From: Streptomyces sp. SID13726
GTDB taxonomy: Bacteria > Actinomycetota > Actinomycetes > Streptomycetales > Streptomycetaceae
Assembly (NCBI RefSeq): GCF_010548375.1
Contig: NZ_JAAGLY010000006.1
Coordinates: 124,001-188,000, forward strand
DNA length: 64,000 bases
Direction of reading: 5' to 3'
Shown: piece after piece, positions 16,956 through 25,456 of the stretch
Position numbering within the stretch: the first letter of the stretch is position 1
Layout of the letters: each line of letters begins with the position of its first letter
The notes under the pieces: model-generated
The model's input: only the letters and a program-made list of their open reading frames with translations
Told to the model about the DNA's origin: nothing
The model's database searches: none
Translations under genes and position numbers: made by a program

Positions 16956-17861
16956 TCAGGTCTCCTGGAGGATGCGGTGCAGGATCGTCGGCGTCTCGTC
17001 CGGTGACTCGGCCTCCACCGCGAGGCGGTTCATGGCGTCCCAGTAGCACTCGATCTCGGCGGGCCGGTCGGGATAGAGGCCGGTGGCGAGTTGTTCGAGG
17101 TAGACCACGTCGGGCAACTCGCTGCCGGGCAGCCGCACGATCGTGATCGGGCCGCCCTCCGCGGAGTGGCCGCCGCCGAGGAACGGCATGATCTGGACGG
17201 AGATCTGCGGAAGCCGGCAGATCTCGATGAGATGCCTCAACTGGGCGCGCATGGTGGGGATGCCGCCGACCGGCCTGCGCAGCGCGGCCTCGTCGAGGAC
17301 GGCCCACAGCCGGGTCGCCGGCCGCCGGTGCAGGACGCGCTGCCGGGACATCCGCAGCTCGACGCGCCGCTCGGTCTCCTCCTCGGAGGCGTCGGGGTGG
17401 GCGAGCCGGACGGAGGCGCGCGCGTAGCCGGACGTCTGGAGCAGTGCGGGGATCCGCTGCACCTCGAAGCAGCGGACGAGGCTCGCCGCCTGTTCGGCCG
17501 CGAGGTAGTTCTGCTTCCAGGCGGGCACCACGTCGTTGAAGTACTGCCACCAGGCAGGGGTGTTGGCCTCCTCGGCCAGGGTCAGCAAAGTGGCGCGTTC
17601 GGCCTCGTCGGTGACGCCGTAGAGGGTGAGCAGATCGGTCACGTCACGCAGCTTGAAGCCGTGCCGCCCGCCCTCCATCCGGCTGATCTTGGACCGGGAG
17701 CCGCGGATGAGCCGCCCCGCGGCCTCGCGGGAGACACCCCGCCCCTCCCGCAGACGGCGCAGCCGGGCGCCCAGGAGCAGCCGTGGCACCATCGGGCCTG
17801 CCGAGCGCCCGCCCAGGACCTCGCTGTCGAACGGTGTTCCTGCGGTCTCTTCGGCACCCAT
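16956..17861 (-). CDS. XRE-family HTH regulator with DUF5753 domain
   Basis: This regulator of about 301 residues has an N-terminal helix-turn-helix at about residues 25-75 (LRRLREGRGVSREAAGRLI, SRSKISRMEGGRH). A DUF5753 domain follows, with AAEQAASLVRCFEVQRIPALLQT and VQIMPFLGGGH. In Streptomyces such genes often sit beside a DUF397 gene, which is absent here. The ATG at 17859-17861 is preferred because AGGGAG lies eight bases upstream. The ATG two codons earlier would be only two bases from that site. Confidence 0.9.
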   Translation of the reverse strand: MGAEETAGTPFDSEVLGGRSAGPMVPRLLLGARLRRLREGRGVSREAAGRLIRGSRSKISRMEGGRHGFKLRDVTDLLTLYGVTDEAERATLLTLAEEANTPAWWQYFNDVVPAWKQNYLAAEQAASLVRCFEVQRIPALLQTSGYARASVRLAHPDASEEETERRVELRMSRQRVLHRRPATRLWAVLDEAALRRPVGGIPTMRAQLRHLIEICRLPQISVQIMPFLGGGHSAEGGPITIVRLPGSELPDVVYLEQLATGLYPDRPAEIECYWDAMNRLAVEAESPDETPTILHRILQET

Positions 17862-17966
17862 GGGCATGACTCCCTGCGGTGGAACGCGATCGTGCACAGG
17901 TACAGGCACTGCGGGCTTGCCATCGTAGGGGGCGACCGCCCGTCCGGGTTCCGTGAGCGGAAGGCA

Positions 17967-19256
17967 CTAGCCGCTTTCGGCCGCCTTCGTGGTCGAGGGC
18001 GGGCCGCCCGGAGTGTCCGGGACGCCGGGAGTGCCCGGGGTTCCGAAGCGGATGCCCTTGGCCTCCTTGCCGACGGCGCTCAGCAGGATGACCACGGCCA
18101 GGGCGGGCACCACGGTCCAGGTCATCGCCGCCGGATAGCCGTGCCGTTCGGCCAGGGACTCCTGGATCGGCAGGTTGAGGGCGGCGATGAGGTTGCCCAA
18201 CTGGTAGGTGACGCCCGGGTAGAAGCCGCGGATCGCGTCCGGGCTCATCTCCGTCAGATGCGCGGGGATGACGCCCCAGGCTCCCTGGACACACATCTGC
18301 ATGAGGAAGGAGGAGAGCATCAGCCAGCCCACGGTCGTGGACAGCACGAAGAAGGGCACCACGACCAGGCCCCCGGCCGCCGCGATCATGATCGTGCGCC
18401 GGCGCCCCAGCTTCTCGGAGAAGGCGCCGAGCAGCGCTCCCCCGATGATCGCGCCGACGTTGTAGACGACGGCGATGGCGATGGAGGTGTCCGGGGAGAG
18501 GCCGAGGCCCTTCTTGACGAAGGTCGGGTAGATGTCCTGGGTGCCGTGCGACATCCAGTTGAAGGCGGTCATCAGGGCCACGAGGTACACGAACCGCTTG
18601 AGCACCGCGGGGTTCCTGAACACCTGGTAGGCGGGGGTGCGGTTGAGCTTGACGCTCTTCTCCCACACCTCGCTCTCCTCGACCCGGGTGCGCACCCACA
18701 GGGCGACCAGGGCGGGCACCAGGCTGAAGGCGAACAACCCCCGCCAGCCGAAGGCGGGTTCGATGACGAAGAAGGCCACGGCGGCGAGCAGATACCCGAG
18801 CGAGTAGCCGCTCTGGAGCAGCCCCGACCAGAAGCCGCGCCGCTCGGCGGGGATCTTCTCCATGGCGAGCGCCGCGCCCAGACCCCACTCGCCGCCCATG
18901 CCGATGCCGTACAGCAGCCGAAGGACCAGCAGGACGGCGTAGTTGGGCGCGAAGGCGCAGGCGAAGCCGACGATCGAGTAGAAGACCACGTCCACCATGA
19001 GGGGTACACGGCGGCCCCGGCGGTCGGCCCACATGCCGAAGACGAAGGCGCCGACCGGCCGCATCACGAGGGTGGCGGTGGTGAGGAAGGCCATGTCGGT
19101 GAGGGAGACATGGAAGTCGTCGGCGATCTCGCTGTAGACGAGGACGACCAGGAAGTAGTCGAACGCGTCCATCGCCCAGCCCAGATAGGCGGCGAGGAAC
19201 GCGTTGCGCTGATCCTTGGTGAGCCCCTTCGCCTGTTCCCTGACGGTTTGCAGCAT
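17967..19256 (-). CDS. MFS transporter, SHS (sialate/lactate:H+ symporter)-like
   Basis: This 429-residue protein has about 12 predicted membrane helices. It carries the MFS motif GMWADRRGRRVPL between helices 2 and 3 and the repeat SEKLGRRRTIM in the second half. The opening LGWAMDAFDYFLVVLVYSEIA and the GMGGEWGLGAALAMEKIPAERRG stretch are typical of the SHS/metabolite:H+ symporter group for carboxylates such as lactate or pyruvate. The C-terminus is a Pro/Gly-rich tail of GTPGTPGVPDTPGG type. The ATG has GGAAGG six bases upstream. The carboxylate substrate is inferred from family only. Confidence 0.88.
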   Translation of the reverse strand: MLQTVREQAKGLTKDQRNAFLAAYLGWAMDAFDYFLVVLVYSEIADDFHVSLTDMAFLTTATLVMRPVGAFVFGMWADRRGRRVPLMVDVVFYSIVGFACAFAPNYAVLLVLRLLYGIGMGGEWGLGAALAMEKIPAERRGFWSGLLQSGYSLGYLLAAVAFFVIEPAFGWRGLFAFSLVPALVALWVRTRVEESEVWEKSVKLNRTPAYQVFRNPAVLKRFVYLVALMTAFNWMSHGTQDIYPTFVKKGLGLSPDTSIAIAVVYNVGAIIGGALLGAFSEKLGRRRTIMIAAAGGLVVVPFFVLSTTVGWLMLSSFLMQMCVQGAWGVIPAHLTEMSPDAIRGFYPGVTYQLGNLIAALNLPIQESLAERHGYPAAMTWTVVPALAVVILLSAVGKEAKGIRFGTPGTPGVPDTPGGPPSTTKAAESG

Positions 19257-19430
19257 GTCGGCCCTTCCCACGGTTCCGCAGGTCAGGCTAGGTCTGGGCA
19301 GTACGGCAGACAATGCAAACACCGGCAAAGCAAGGGCCACAATTGCCCCAAGTCACAGCCCAGTTGGGGTCGGTCCGGGGCGTCGTCCGGGGGGTGCGAT
19401 CTCCGGACAGACGCACGGAACCATACGTCG

Positions 19431-19491
19431 ACCGACCGGTCCAATCAACGCCAGGAAGTTTCTTGGCTCCACTCCTTGAATGTACCGACCG
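19431..19491. promoter_or_regulatory. Paired ACCGACCG motifs in the 397-base MFS-MFS divergent region
   Basis: ACCGACCG occurs at 19431-19438 (in CGACCGACCGGTCC) and at 19484-19491 (in TACCGACCGTTA). The copies are 53 bases apart, close to five helical turns. The second lies inside the spacer of the promoter at 19476-19504. Nothing coding is visible between 19257 and 19653. Confidence 0.4.
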
Positions 19492-19504
19492 TTAAGTCTA
19501 TTTT
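19476..19504 (+). promoter_or_regulatory. Sigma-70-like promoter of the plus-strand MFS gene
   Basis: The -35 TTGAAT (19476-19481), a 17-base spacer and the -10 TATTTT (19499-19504) lie about 150 bases upstream of the ATG at 19654, in an unusually A/T-rich patch for this genome. Confidence 0.5.
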
Positions 19505-19653
19505 ACGGCTCTGAGTCTCGCGAAACTCTCACCCTCCCCCCACGGTCGACGAGCACCAGAAGTTCTCGACCGTTCTCCGCTCCGGCAAGGCACAGGACTC
19601 GTGACCTGGTATCGGCCGCCCCCTGTGTCTTCGACCTTTCAGGGAAGGTCCCT

Positions 19654-21111
19654 ATGTCCCAGACCCAGACCGCACCCGCGCAGCCTCCCGAGACCACCCG
19701 CTCCGGTACGCACAACGCGCTGATCGTCGTGGCACTGCTGTGGGCGGTCCAACTGGTGGCGCTCATCGGCGCGCTGTCGGGCATCGCACAGGCCGAGGTG
19801 GCGATCCACTTCCGCACCACCCAGATCGCCTGGTTCACCTTGATGACCCTGCTGACCGGGACCTTCTTCCTGCCATTCGTGGTCAAGGGAGCGGCCCTGT
19901 TCGGCAAGAAGCGGGCCCTGCTCGTCGCCACCGGACTCGGTCTGGTCGGCGACCTCGTCGCCGCCGTCGCCACCGACTACGGCACCCTGCTGATCGGCCG
20001 CGGCATCGCGGGCGTGTACGCGGCGGCGGCCCCGCTCGCCTATGCCATCACCCGTGACGTCTTCCCGCGCCGCTGGGTCGGACTGGCCAGCGGCATCATG
20101 GCCGGAGGCGTGGGCCTCGTCGCGTTCGGCGGACCGTTCCTCTCCGGCTGGCTGCTGGACAACCACGGCTTCCGCGGCGTGCTCTGGTTCATGGCCGCGA
20201 GCACCGCCCTGAGCTTCGTACTGATCGCCGTCCTCGTCCCGGAGAGCCCGGTCCGTGAGCGCGGCGGCCGGATGGACTGGCTCGGCGGCATCCTCCTGGG
20301 CGGCGGCATCACCGCACTCGTCTACGCCGTCGGCGAGGGCTCGCACTGGGGCTGGAGCAGCGGCAGATTCATCGCGTACGTCGTCGGGGCGGCCGTGGCC
20401 CTGATCGCCTTCGCGCTGGTCGAACGCCGGGTAGCGGAGCCGCTGTTCCCGCTGTCCATGACCCGGCGCCGCTCGGTGTGGAGCGTGCTCCTGGCGACGT
20501 CGATCGCGGCCGGTGCGCTGAGCGCCGTCGGCGTGGTGATCCAGCTGCTGATACTGATGCCGAAGATCCCCTCCGTCTCCGAGGGCCTGGGCTGGTCCGG
20601 CACGCACAACGCCATCGTCTCCAGCCCCATCAGCGTCATGATCATCGTGGGGGCCGTCGGCACCGGCTATCTGGCCCGCCGGACGGACGCCCGGATCCTG
20701 CTGGGCACCGGCACCGGTCTCGCGGTGCTCGGGTACGCGATCGGCACCCAACTCCACCACAGCGCGGGGGAGATCATCGGGATGGGGGTCATCGCGGGCC
20801 TCGGCACCGGCATCGTCGTCGCCGTCATCCCCATCATGATCATCGAGGTGGTCACCCCCGAGGAGCAGGCCCTGGCCAACGGCGCCCAGACCCTCGGGCA
20901 GGGCGTCGCGCAGATCGTCGTCTCCCAGTTGGCCTTCGTGGTCATGGCCCAGCACGGGAAGGTACTGCACGGCACCCAGTTCTACCTGGACGCCGGCTTC
21001 ACCAACGGCCTCTGGCTGGTCGTCGGCTGCGTCGCCGTGGGCGGGCTCTTCGCCCTGCTGATCCCGCGGAGCAAGCAGCTCGACGAGGCGACGGTGGGGC
21101 AGGCGGCCTGA
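19654..21111 (+). CDS. MFS transporter (drug:H+ antiporter-like)
   Basis: This 485-residue integral membrane protein has about 14 hydrophobic segments, matching the DHA2/EmrB-type size. Motif C-like sequence MAGGVGLVAFGGPFLSGWLLD and a following LIAVLVPESPVRERGGRMDWLGG segment support the call. The ATG at 19654 has AGGGAAGG about six bases upstream. It is divergent from the other MFS gene and convergent with the amidohydrolase. Efflux direction and substrate are inferred from family only. Confidence 0.88.
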   Translation: MSQTQTAPAQPPETTRSGTHNALIVVALLWAVQLVALIGALSGIAQAEVAIHFRTTQIAWFTLMTLLTGTFFLPFVVKGAALFGKKRALLVATGLGLVGDLVAAVATDYGTLLIGRGIAGVYAAAAPLAYAITRDVFPRRWVGLASGIMAGGVGLVAFGGPFLSGWLLDNHGFRGVLWFMAASTALSFVLIAVLVPESPVRERGGRMDWLGGILLGGGITALVYAVGEGSHWGWSSGRFIAYVVGAAVALIAFALVERRVAEPLFPLSMTRRRSVWSVLLATSIAAGALSAVGVVIQLLILMPKIPSVSEGLGWSGTHNAIVSSPISVMIIVGAVGTGYLARRTDARILLGTGTGLAVLGYAIGTQLHHSAGEIIGMGVIAGLGTGIVVAVIPIMIIEVVTPEEQALANGAQTLGQGVAQIVVSQLAFVVMAQHGKVLHGTQFYLDAGFTNGLWLVVGCVAVGGLFALLIPRSKQLDEATVGQAA

Positions 21112-21146
21112 GCGGTGTGCGGCGGGGCGGGGCGGCTCGTGAATTC

Positions 21147-21245
21147 TCGTGTATTTCTACAGCGGTTTCCGTCGGTCGTACATCCGCCGCACATGGTCCG
21201 CAAAATATACCGATAGGTCGATTCCTTCATATCTGCAATTACCGT
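21147..21245. other. A/T-enriched patch between convergent genes
   Basis: About 100 bases between the MFS stop and the amidohydrolase stop are distinctly A/T-richer than the surroundings (for example GCAAAATATACCGATAGG). I see no open frame of note and no strong hairpin. It may be a remnant of foreign DNA or an unrecognised terminator. Confidence 0.35.
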
Positions 21246-21257
21246 CGACGATCGTGA

Positions 21258-22532
21258 TCAGTCCTGGCCGGCCAGCCTCAGCAAGGTGGTGGCCAGGACG
21301 TCGACGCCCTGGGCGCAGACCTCGGGGGTGGAGTACTCGCGGGGGTTGTGGCTGATGCCGTCGTACTCGCCGCGTACGAAGATCATGGCGGTGGGGCACA
21401 GCGCGGCGATCTCCTGGGCGTCGTGCCCGGCGCCGGACTGCAGGGGGATGTGCGCCAGGCCGTGGTCGTCGGCGGCCTGCGCGATGACCTTCTGCACACT
21501 CTCGTCGAAGGGGACGTAGGCCGTCCTGGCCATCCGCCGGGTGGTCAGCGTCAAACCCGGCCGCCCGCCCTCCAGTTCGCGCAGGAACATGGCCAGAGCG
21601 TCCTCGGCGCGGGTCATCTGGATGTCGTCGGGGTTGCGCAGGTCGACGGTCATCTCCGCGCGGGCCGGGACGATGTTGGTCAGGTCCGGGTGGACGGTCA
21701 GATGGCCGACGGTCGCGCGCAGGTCGCCGTAGTCACCGGACTCCACCAACTCCCTCAGCCGGACGATGATTTGGGCCGCCGCGAGACCCGCGTCCACGCG
21801 CAGGCGGGTGGGGGTGGTACCGGCGTGGGCGGCGCGGCCGTGGATGGTGATCTCCTGCCAGGAGATGCCCTGCACACCGGTGACGACGCCGACCGGGACG
21901 TCGTGCTCGGCGAGGACGGGGCCCTGCTCGATGTGGCACTCGACGTAGGCGTGGGGAGGTTCCAGCCGCACCTCGGCGGGCCCGTCGAAGCCGGTGCGGG
22001 CGAGTTCGCCACCGAGGGTGCGCCCGTCGCGGTCGGTCAGCGCGTGAGCGTACTCCAGGGTCAGGCGGCCTGCGGCGACGGCACTGCCGAGCATGTCGGT
22101 GCCGAAGCGGACGCCCTCCTCCTCGGTGAAGATGCCGACCTCGATGGGATGGCGGGTGCTGATGCCTCGTTCGTCGAGGGTCCGTACGGCCTCGATGCCG
22201 CCCAGGACACCGAGGCAGCCGTCGAAGGCCCCGGCGGTGGCGACGCTGTCGATGTGCGAGCCGGTCAGCACCGGGGCCGCCGCCGGGTCGGTGCCCTCGC
22301 GGCGGCCGTAGATGTTGCCCATCCGGTCCACGCGGACGGCGAGTCCGGCCTGTTCCATCCACGCGATCACCTGGCGGCGGCCGGCCGCGGCGGCGTCGGT
22401 GAGGGCGAGCCGGTTCACGCCGCGCAGCCCGGTGCGCTCGTCGTCGTACGCGCCGATCTCGGCGAGGTCCATCAGGGACTGCCACAGGCGGTCGCCGTTG
22501 ACGGTGACCCTGTCGGGGGTGGAGCCGGTCAT
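21258..22532 (-). CDS. M20-family Zn-dependent amidohydrolase (N-carbamoyl-L-amino acid hydrolase / allantoate amidohydrolase type)
   Basis: This 424-residue binuclear zinc hydrolase belongs to the M20 AmaB/HyuC/AllC branch, which removes carbamoyl or ureido groups from amino acids or allantoate. Metal-site motifs are GSHIDSV, GAFDGCLGVL, IFTEEEGVRFG, HIEQGPVL and the C-terminal ISHNPREYS. The dimerisation region HGRAAHAGTTP is also present. The ATG has AGGAGG about six bases upstream. Nearby genes (diaminopropionate ammonia-lyase, exporter remnant, LysR) suggest amino acid or amine nitrogen salvage. The exact substrate is not determined. Confidence 0.9.
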   Translation of the reverse strand: MTGSTPDRVTVNGDRLWQSLMDLAEIGAYDDERTGLRGVNRLALTDAAAAGRRQVIAWMEQAGLAVRVDRMGNIYGRREGTDPAAAPVLTGSHIDSVATAGAFDGCLGVLGGIEAVRTLDERGISTRHPIEVGIFTEEEGVRFGTDMLGSAVAAGRLTLEYAHALTDRDGRTLGGELARTGFDGPAEVRLEPPHAYVECHIEQGPVLAEHDVPVGVVTGVQGISWQEITIHGRAAHAGTTPTRLRVDAGLAAAQIIVRLRELVESGDYGDLRATVGHLTVHPDLTNIVPARAEMTVDLRNPDDIQMTRAEDALAMFLRELEGGRPGLTLTTRRMARTAYVPFDESVQKVIAQAADDHGLAHIPLQSGAGHDAQEIAALCPTAMIFVRGEYDGISHNPREYSTPEVCAQGVDVLATTLLRLAGQD

Positions 22533-22639
22533 GAGCTGCCTCCTGGAGAGGTGTCGGGGCGCGGTCGGGCGGAAGTGGAGAAGGACGAGGAGGGTCATCG
22601 CCCAGCCTGCAGGCAGCCCGGGCGGGGCGAGGATGGGGA

Positions 22640-22831
22640 GTTGAGGACGTTGCTGACCAGGCCGGTCGGCCATGGACTCCCGGGAGGAACGGCCCTTGCC
22701 TCGGCGGGAGTTGCGGCGGGGCGGTGCTGCCACAACGCCTGCGCGCCGAGGCGGACCAGGTAGCAGGCGCCGAGGAGCTTCACGGCCAGGTACGCCACGG
22801 GCGAGGCGGCGAGCACGGCGGTGGCGGCGTG
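22640..22831 (-). pseudogene. LysE/RhtB-family exporter remnant
   Basis: The minus strand encodes LAASPVAYLAVKLLGACYL, VRLGAQALW and, about 20 residues on, TGLVSNVLN. This matches the middle of LysE/RhtB amino acid exporters (AYxxLKxxGAxYLxxLGxxxL ... GLxxNxLNPK). The first 45 or so residues are missing, because the lyase stop lies at 22851, and everything after LVSNVLN is lost. The piece is too short to function. It accounts for most of the 318 bases between the amidohydrolase and lyase genes. Confidence 0.7.
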
Positions 22832-22850
22832 CGGGGGCGGTGGTTGTGGT

Positions 22851-23978
22851 TCAACGCGAGGGCTCGTTCGGCGACGTCGGGTTGGCGGCGGCGCCCTCGG
22901 TGCTCAGGAGTACGACCACCGAGGCCGGTCCGAGGTCCAGCGCCGTACGGCGTTCCGCGGCACCGGCGCCCGTGAGCGCCGCCCGCAGACCGGCGAGCGA
23001 CGCCGCGCCGCAGGGGCCCGAGGAGACCCCGAGAGCGGCGAGATCGGTGGCCGCGCGGGCGCTGTCGGCGTCGGTGACGGCCACGGCCGCGTCCAGACCG
23101 TCGCGCAGGTGGGGCCAGGCAATGCTGGACGGGGTGCCGCAGTTCAGGCCCGCCATGGTGGTCTCGCTCGTGGTGACGCTGACGGGTTCGCCGCGGGTGA
23201 GGCTTTCCAGGACGCAGGGTGCGGCTTCCGGTTCCACCGACAGCAGTGCCGGGGCGCGGCCCGAGGGGTGGCCGCGGTAGTGGGTGACGACCGCCTGGGC
23301 CAAGGACCCCACCCCGACCGGTACGGCGACGAGGCCGGGCCCTTCGACGATCCCCTCGGCCGCCAACTGCTCGTCGATCTCGGCGCAGAGGCTGGAGTAG
23401 CCCTCGACGATCCACCCGGGGATCCGCTCGTAGCCCTGCCATGCTGTGTCCTGCACCAGGACCGTGTCCGGCGCGGCAGCCGCCTCGGCCGCCCGGCGCA
23501 CGGCCTCGTCGTACGGCCCCGGGACCTCAGTGACCTTGGCCTGTTCGGCGACGATGGCCGCCACCGCGTGCGGGTGCACGCCCCGGGGGACGAAGACGTG
23601 GGCGTCCTGGCCGAGGCGATGCGCCATGCGGGCCACCGCGCGGCCGTGGTTGCCGTCGGTGGCGGTCACCAGGGTGACCGGGCCCGGGCCCGCACCGTTC
23701 GCGGCGCGCTCGGCGAGGGTGCGGTGCACCGCCCAGGACGCGCCCAGCGCCTTGAACGCGGGGAGCCCCAGACGGCACGACTCGTCCTTGACGAAGACCC
23801 GGACGACTCCGAACTCCGCTGCCAGGGAAGGGAGTTCCGTCAGCGGGGTGGGTGCGTAGTCGGTCAGCGAGGAATGGAAGGCGCGCACCTCGGCGGGCGC
23901 CGGTGCACACCGCCAGGCGCGGGCCTCGGGGCGAGCGAACCAGGGCGGCGTGCGGAAGCAGGAAGCGTTGTCGGACAC
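22851..23978 (-). CDS. dpaL: Diaminopropionate ammonia-lyase
   Basis: This 375-residue fold-type II PLP enzyme converts 2,3-diaminopropionate to pyruvate and ammonia. The PLP lysine is Lys76 in RLGLPAFKALGAS, followed by the TATDGNHGRAVA loop that binds the cofactor and substrate. The phosphate-binding glycine loop is in AVPVGVGSLAQA, and a GPCGAASLAGL segment lies near the C-terminus. The order and spacing match the YgeX/DpaL family rather than threonine dehydratase. The GTG start faces the divergent LysR gene 161 bases away. The symbol is given by family and not by proven activity. Confidence 0.85.
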   Translation of the reverse strand: MSDNASCFRTPPWFARPEARAWRCAPAPAEVRAFHSSLTDYAPTPLTELPSLAAEFGVVRVFVKDESCRLGLPAFKALGASWAVHRTLAERAANGAGPGPVTLVTATDGNHGRAVARMAHRLGQDAHVFVPRGVHPHAVAAIVAEQAKVTEVPGPYDEAVRRAAEAAAAPDTVLVQDTAWQGYERIPGWIVEGYSSLCAEIDEQLAAEGIVEGPGLVAVPVGVGSLAQAVVTHYRGHPSGRAPALLSVEPEAAPCVLESLTRGEPVSVTTSETTMAGLNCGTPSSIAWPHLRDGLDAAVAVTDADSARAATDLAALGVSSGPCGAASLAGLRAALTGAGAAERRTALDLGPASVVVLLSTEGAAANPTSPNEPSR

Positions 23979-24023
23979 GTGATCAGGGTCCGCTGCGACC
24001 GTACGATCGGTCCAGCGAATGTT

Positions 24024-24043
24024 TCCGACCTATATTCGTCGGA
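24024..24043. promoter_or_regulatory. Inverted repeat in the dpaL-LysR intergenic region
   Basis: TCCGAC (24024-24029), eight A/T-rich bases and GTCGGA (24038-24043) form a dyad about midway in the divergent promoter region. Its position suits binding by the LysR regulator, which usually recognises T-N11-A dyads. Confidence 0.5.
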
Positions 24044-24070
24044 GAACCCAATCATTCGACCGATCCGCAG

Positions 24071-24118
24071 GTCGGCCGGTAAGCAAGTCGGCCGGTCGGC
24101 GAGTGGGCCGGTCGGCGA
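24071..24118. repeat. 16-base tandem repeat, three copies
   Basis: The three units are GTCGGCCGGTAAGCAA (24071-24086), GTCGGCCGGTCGGCGA (24087-24102) and GTGGGCCGGTCGGCGA (24103-24118). They lie just upstream of the LysR gene ribosome site (GGCGAGGAG). Confidence 0.75.
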
Positions 24119-24139
24119 GGGCGAGGAGAGCGGGCATCC

Positions 24140-25063
24140 ATGTTCGATCTGCACAGGCTGCGTCTGCTCCGCGAACTCAAGCACCGCGGCACTCTGGCCG
24201 CCGTCGCCGCCGCCCTGTCGTACTCCCCCTCCTCCGTCTCCCAGCAGCTCTCCCAGCTGGAGACCGAGGTCGGCGTCCCGCTTCTCGAACCGGTCGGACG
24301 GCGGGTGCGGCTGACCGCGCAGGCCCAAATCCTCGTCGCCCACACCGAAGTGATCCTCGAACGTCTGGAGCGCGCCGAGGCCGACATCGCCGCTTCCCTG
24401 ACCGACCTGACCGGCACGCTGCGCATCGCCTCGTTCCAGACGGCCGCGCTCGCCCTCGTCCCGGCCGCGCTAAGCCTGCTGCGTGACGAGCACCCCCGAC
24501 TGCGCGTCCACGTAAGGCACTTGGAGCCGGAGAAGTCCCTGCCCGCGCTCCAGGCCCGCGACTTCGACCTCGTCCTCGCCGAGGAGTACCCGGGCAACCC
24601 CAACCCGCGGCCCGCCGAACTCGAACAGGAAGACCTCCTCGACGACCCTCTCCACCTGGCCGTCCCGACACGGGCTAACACTCTGCACACCGACGACCCC
24701 ACGGCGGCGCTGCGTCAACTCGCCGACCACCCCTGGGTCATGGAGCCCGAGGGCACGGCCGCCCGGCACTGGGCCATCACCCTGTGCCGCACCGCCGGCT
24801 TCGAACCCGACGTACGGTTCGAGAGCACCGACCTCCTGCTCCACCGACGCCTCGTCGAGCAGGAACACGCGGCGGCCTTCCTCCCCGACCTGGTCTGGAA
24901 CGACCGGCCCCCGACGGTCGCCCTGCGCACACTCCCCCACGCCCAGCACACCCGCCGCGTCTTCACCGTCGTACGCCGTGGTCGTAGCCGGCACCCCGCG
25001 GTCCTGGCGTGCCGGGGCGCGCTCGGGCGTGCGGTCGCTTCCCGGATCGGGGGCCAGGGGTAG
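24140..25063 (+). CDS. LysR family transcriptional regulator
   Basis: This 307-residue regulator has the LysR helix-turn-helix at about residues 2-60 (RLRLLRELKHRGTLAAVAAA, SPSSVSQQLSQLE). A linker helix and an effector-binding domain follow, beginning near LTGTLRIASFQTAALAL. The ATG is preceded by GAGGAGAGCGGGCATCC. Divergent orientation makes it the likely regulator of dpaL, and earlier perhaps of the decayed exporter. Confidence 0.93.
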   Translation: MFDLHRLRLLRELKHRGTLAAVAAALSYSPSSVSQQLSQLETEVGVPLLEPVGRRVRLTAQAQILVAHTEVILERLERAEADIAASLTDLTGTLRIASFQTAALALVPAALSLLRDEHPRLRVHVRHLEPEKSLPALQARDFDLVLAEEYPGNPNPRPAELEQEDLLDDPLHLAVPTRANTLHTDDPTAALRQLADHPWVMEPEGTAARHWAITLCRTAGFEPDVRFESTDLLLHRRLVEQEHAAAFLPDLVWNDRPPTVALRTLPHAQHTRRVFTVVRRGRSRHPAVLACRGALGRAVASRIGGQG

Positions 25064-25114
25064 TCGAGGGGGGCGGAGTGGTCAGCGCAGGCAGCGCCGA
25101 GGCCTGCGCGACGG

Positions 25115-25456
25115 TCAGCCCCACCCTGGCCACCCATTCGCGCAGGGAGTTCGGGCACCGAGGCGTCCCGTGCCGGGGCCCTCTCCATTCCGCAGCCCTG
25201 CCGTTCCGGCCGGAAGGAACCGGTGCCGCTCCACGACCTCGTCGCCCTCCCTCCGGGTGAAGGTGACCGAGCGTCTGCCCGCCTCGCCGCTGAACCAGTA
25301 CTCCTCGACCATCCGGCCCCCGCGGTGGCGGTGGACGGCGGCCGTGGACATGGGCGAGGAACCGAAGCCGACCTGGTGGACGACGGACGCGGTCCACTCC
25401 CCCTCCGCGACCGGCGGGCTGTGCCGCTGGATCAGCATGTCGGGGTACTGCTCGAT
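25115..25456 (-). pseudogene. Probable 3' remnant of an NTF2/SnoaL-like protein gene
   Basis: Directly after the TGA of the SDR gene and in the same frame, the minus strand continues with IEQYPDMLIQRH, a VAEGEW stretch, AAVHRHRGGRMVEEYWFSGE and RREGDEVVERH. This resembles the last half of NTF2/SnoaL-like proteins, which typically have an xPDxxxxxxxxxAEGD motif followed by a strand and GRIxExW. The N-terminal half is absent. An ATG at 25438 could in principle start a 107-residue product, but it has no good ribosome site. The call is tentative. The gap from 25064 to 25114 shows nothing. Confidence 0.35.
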
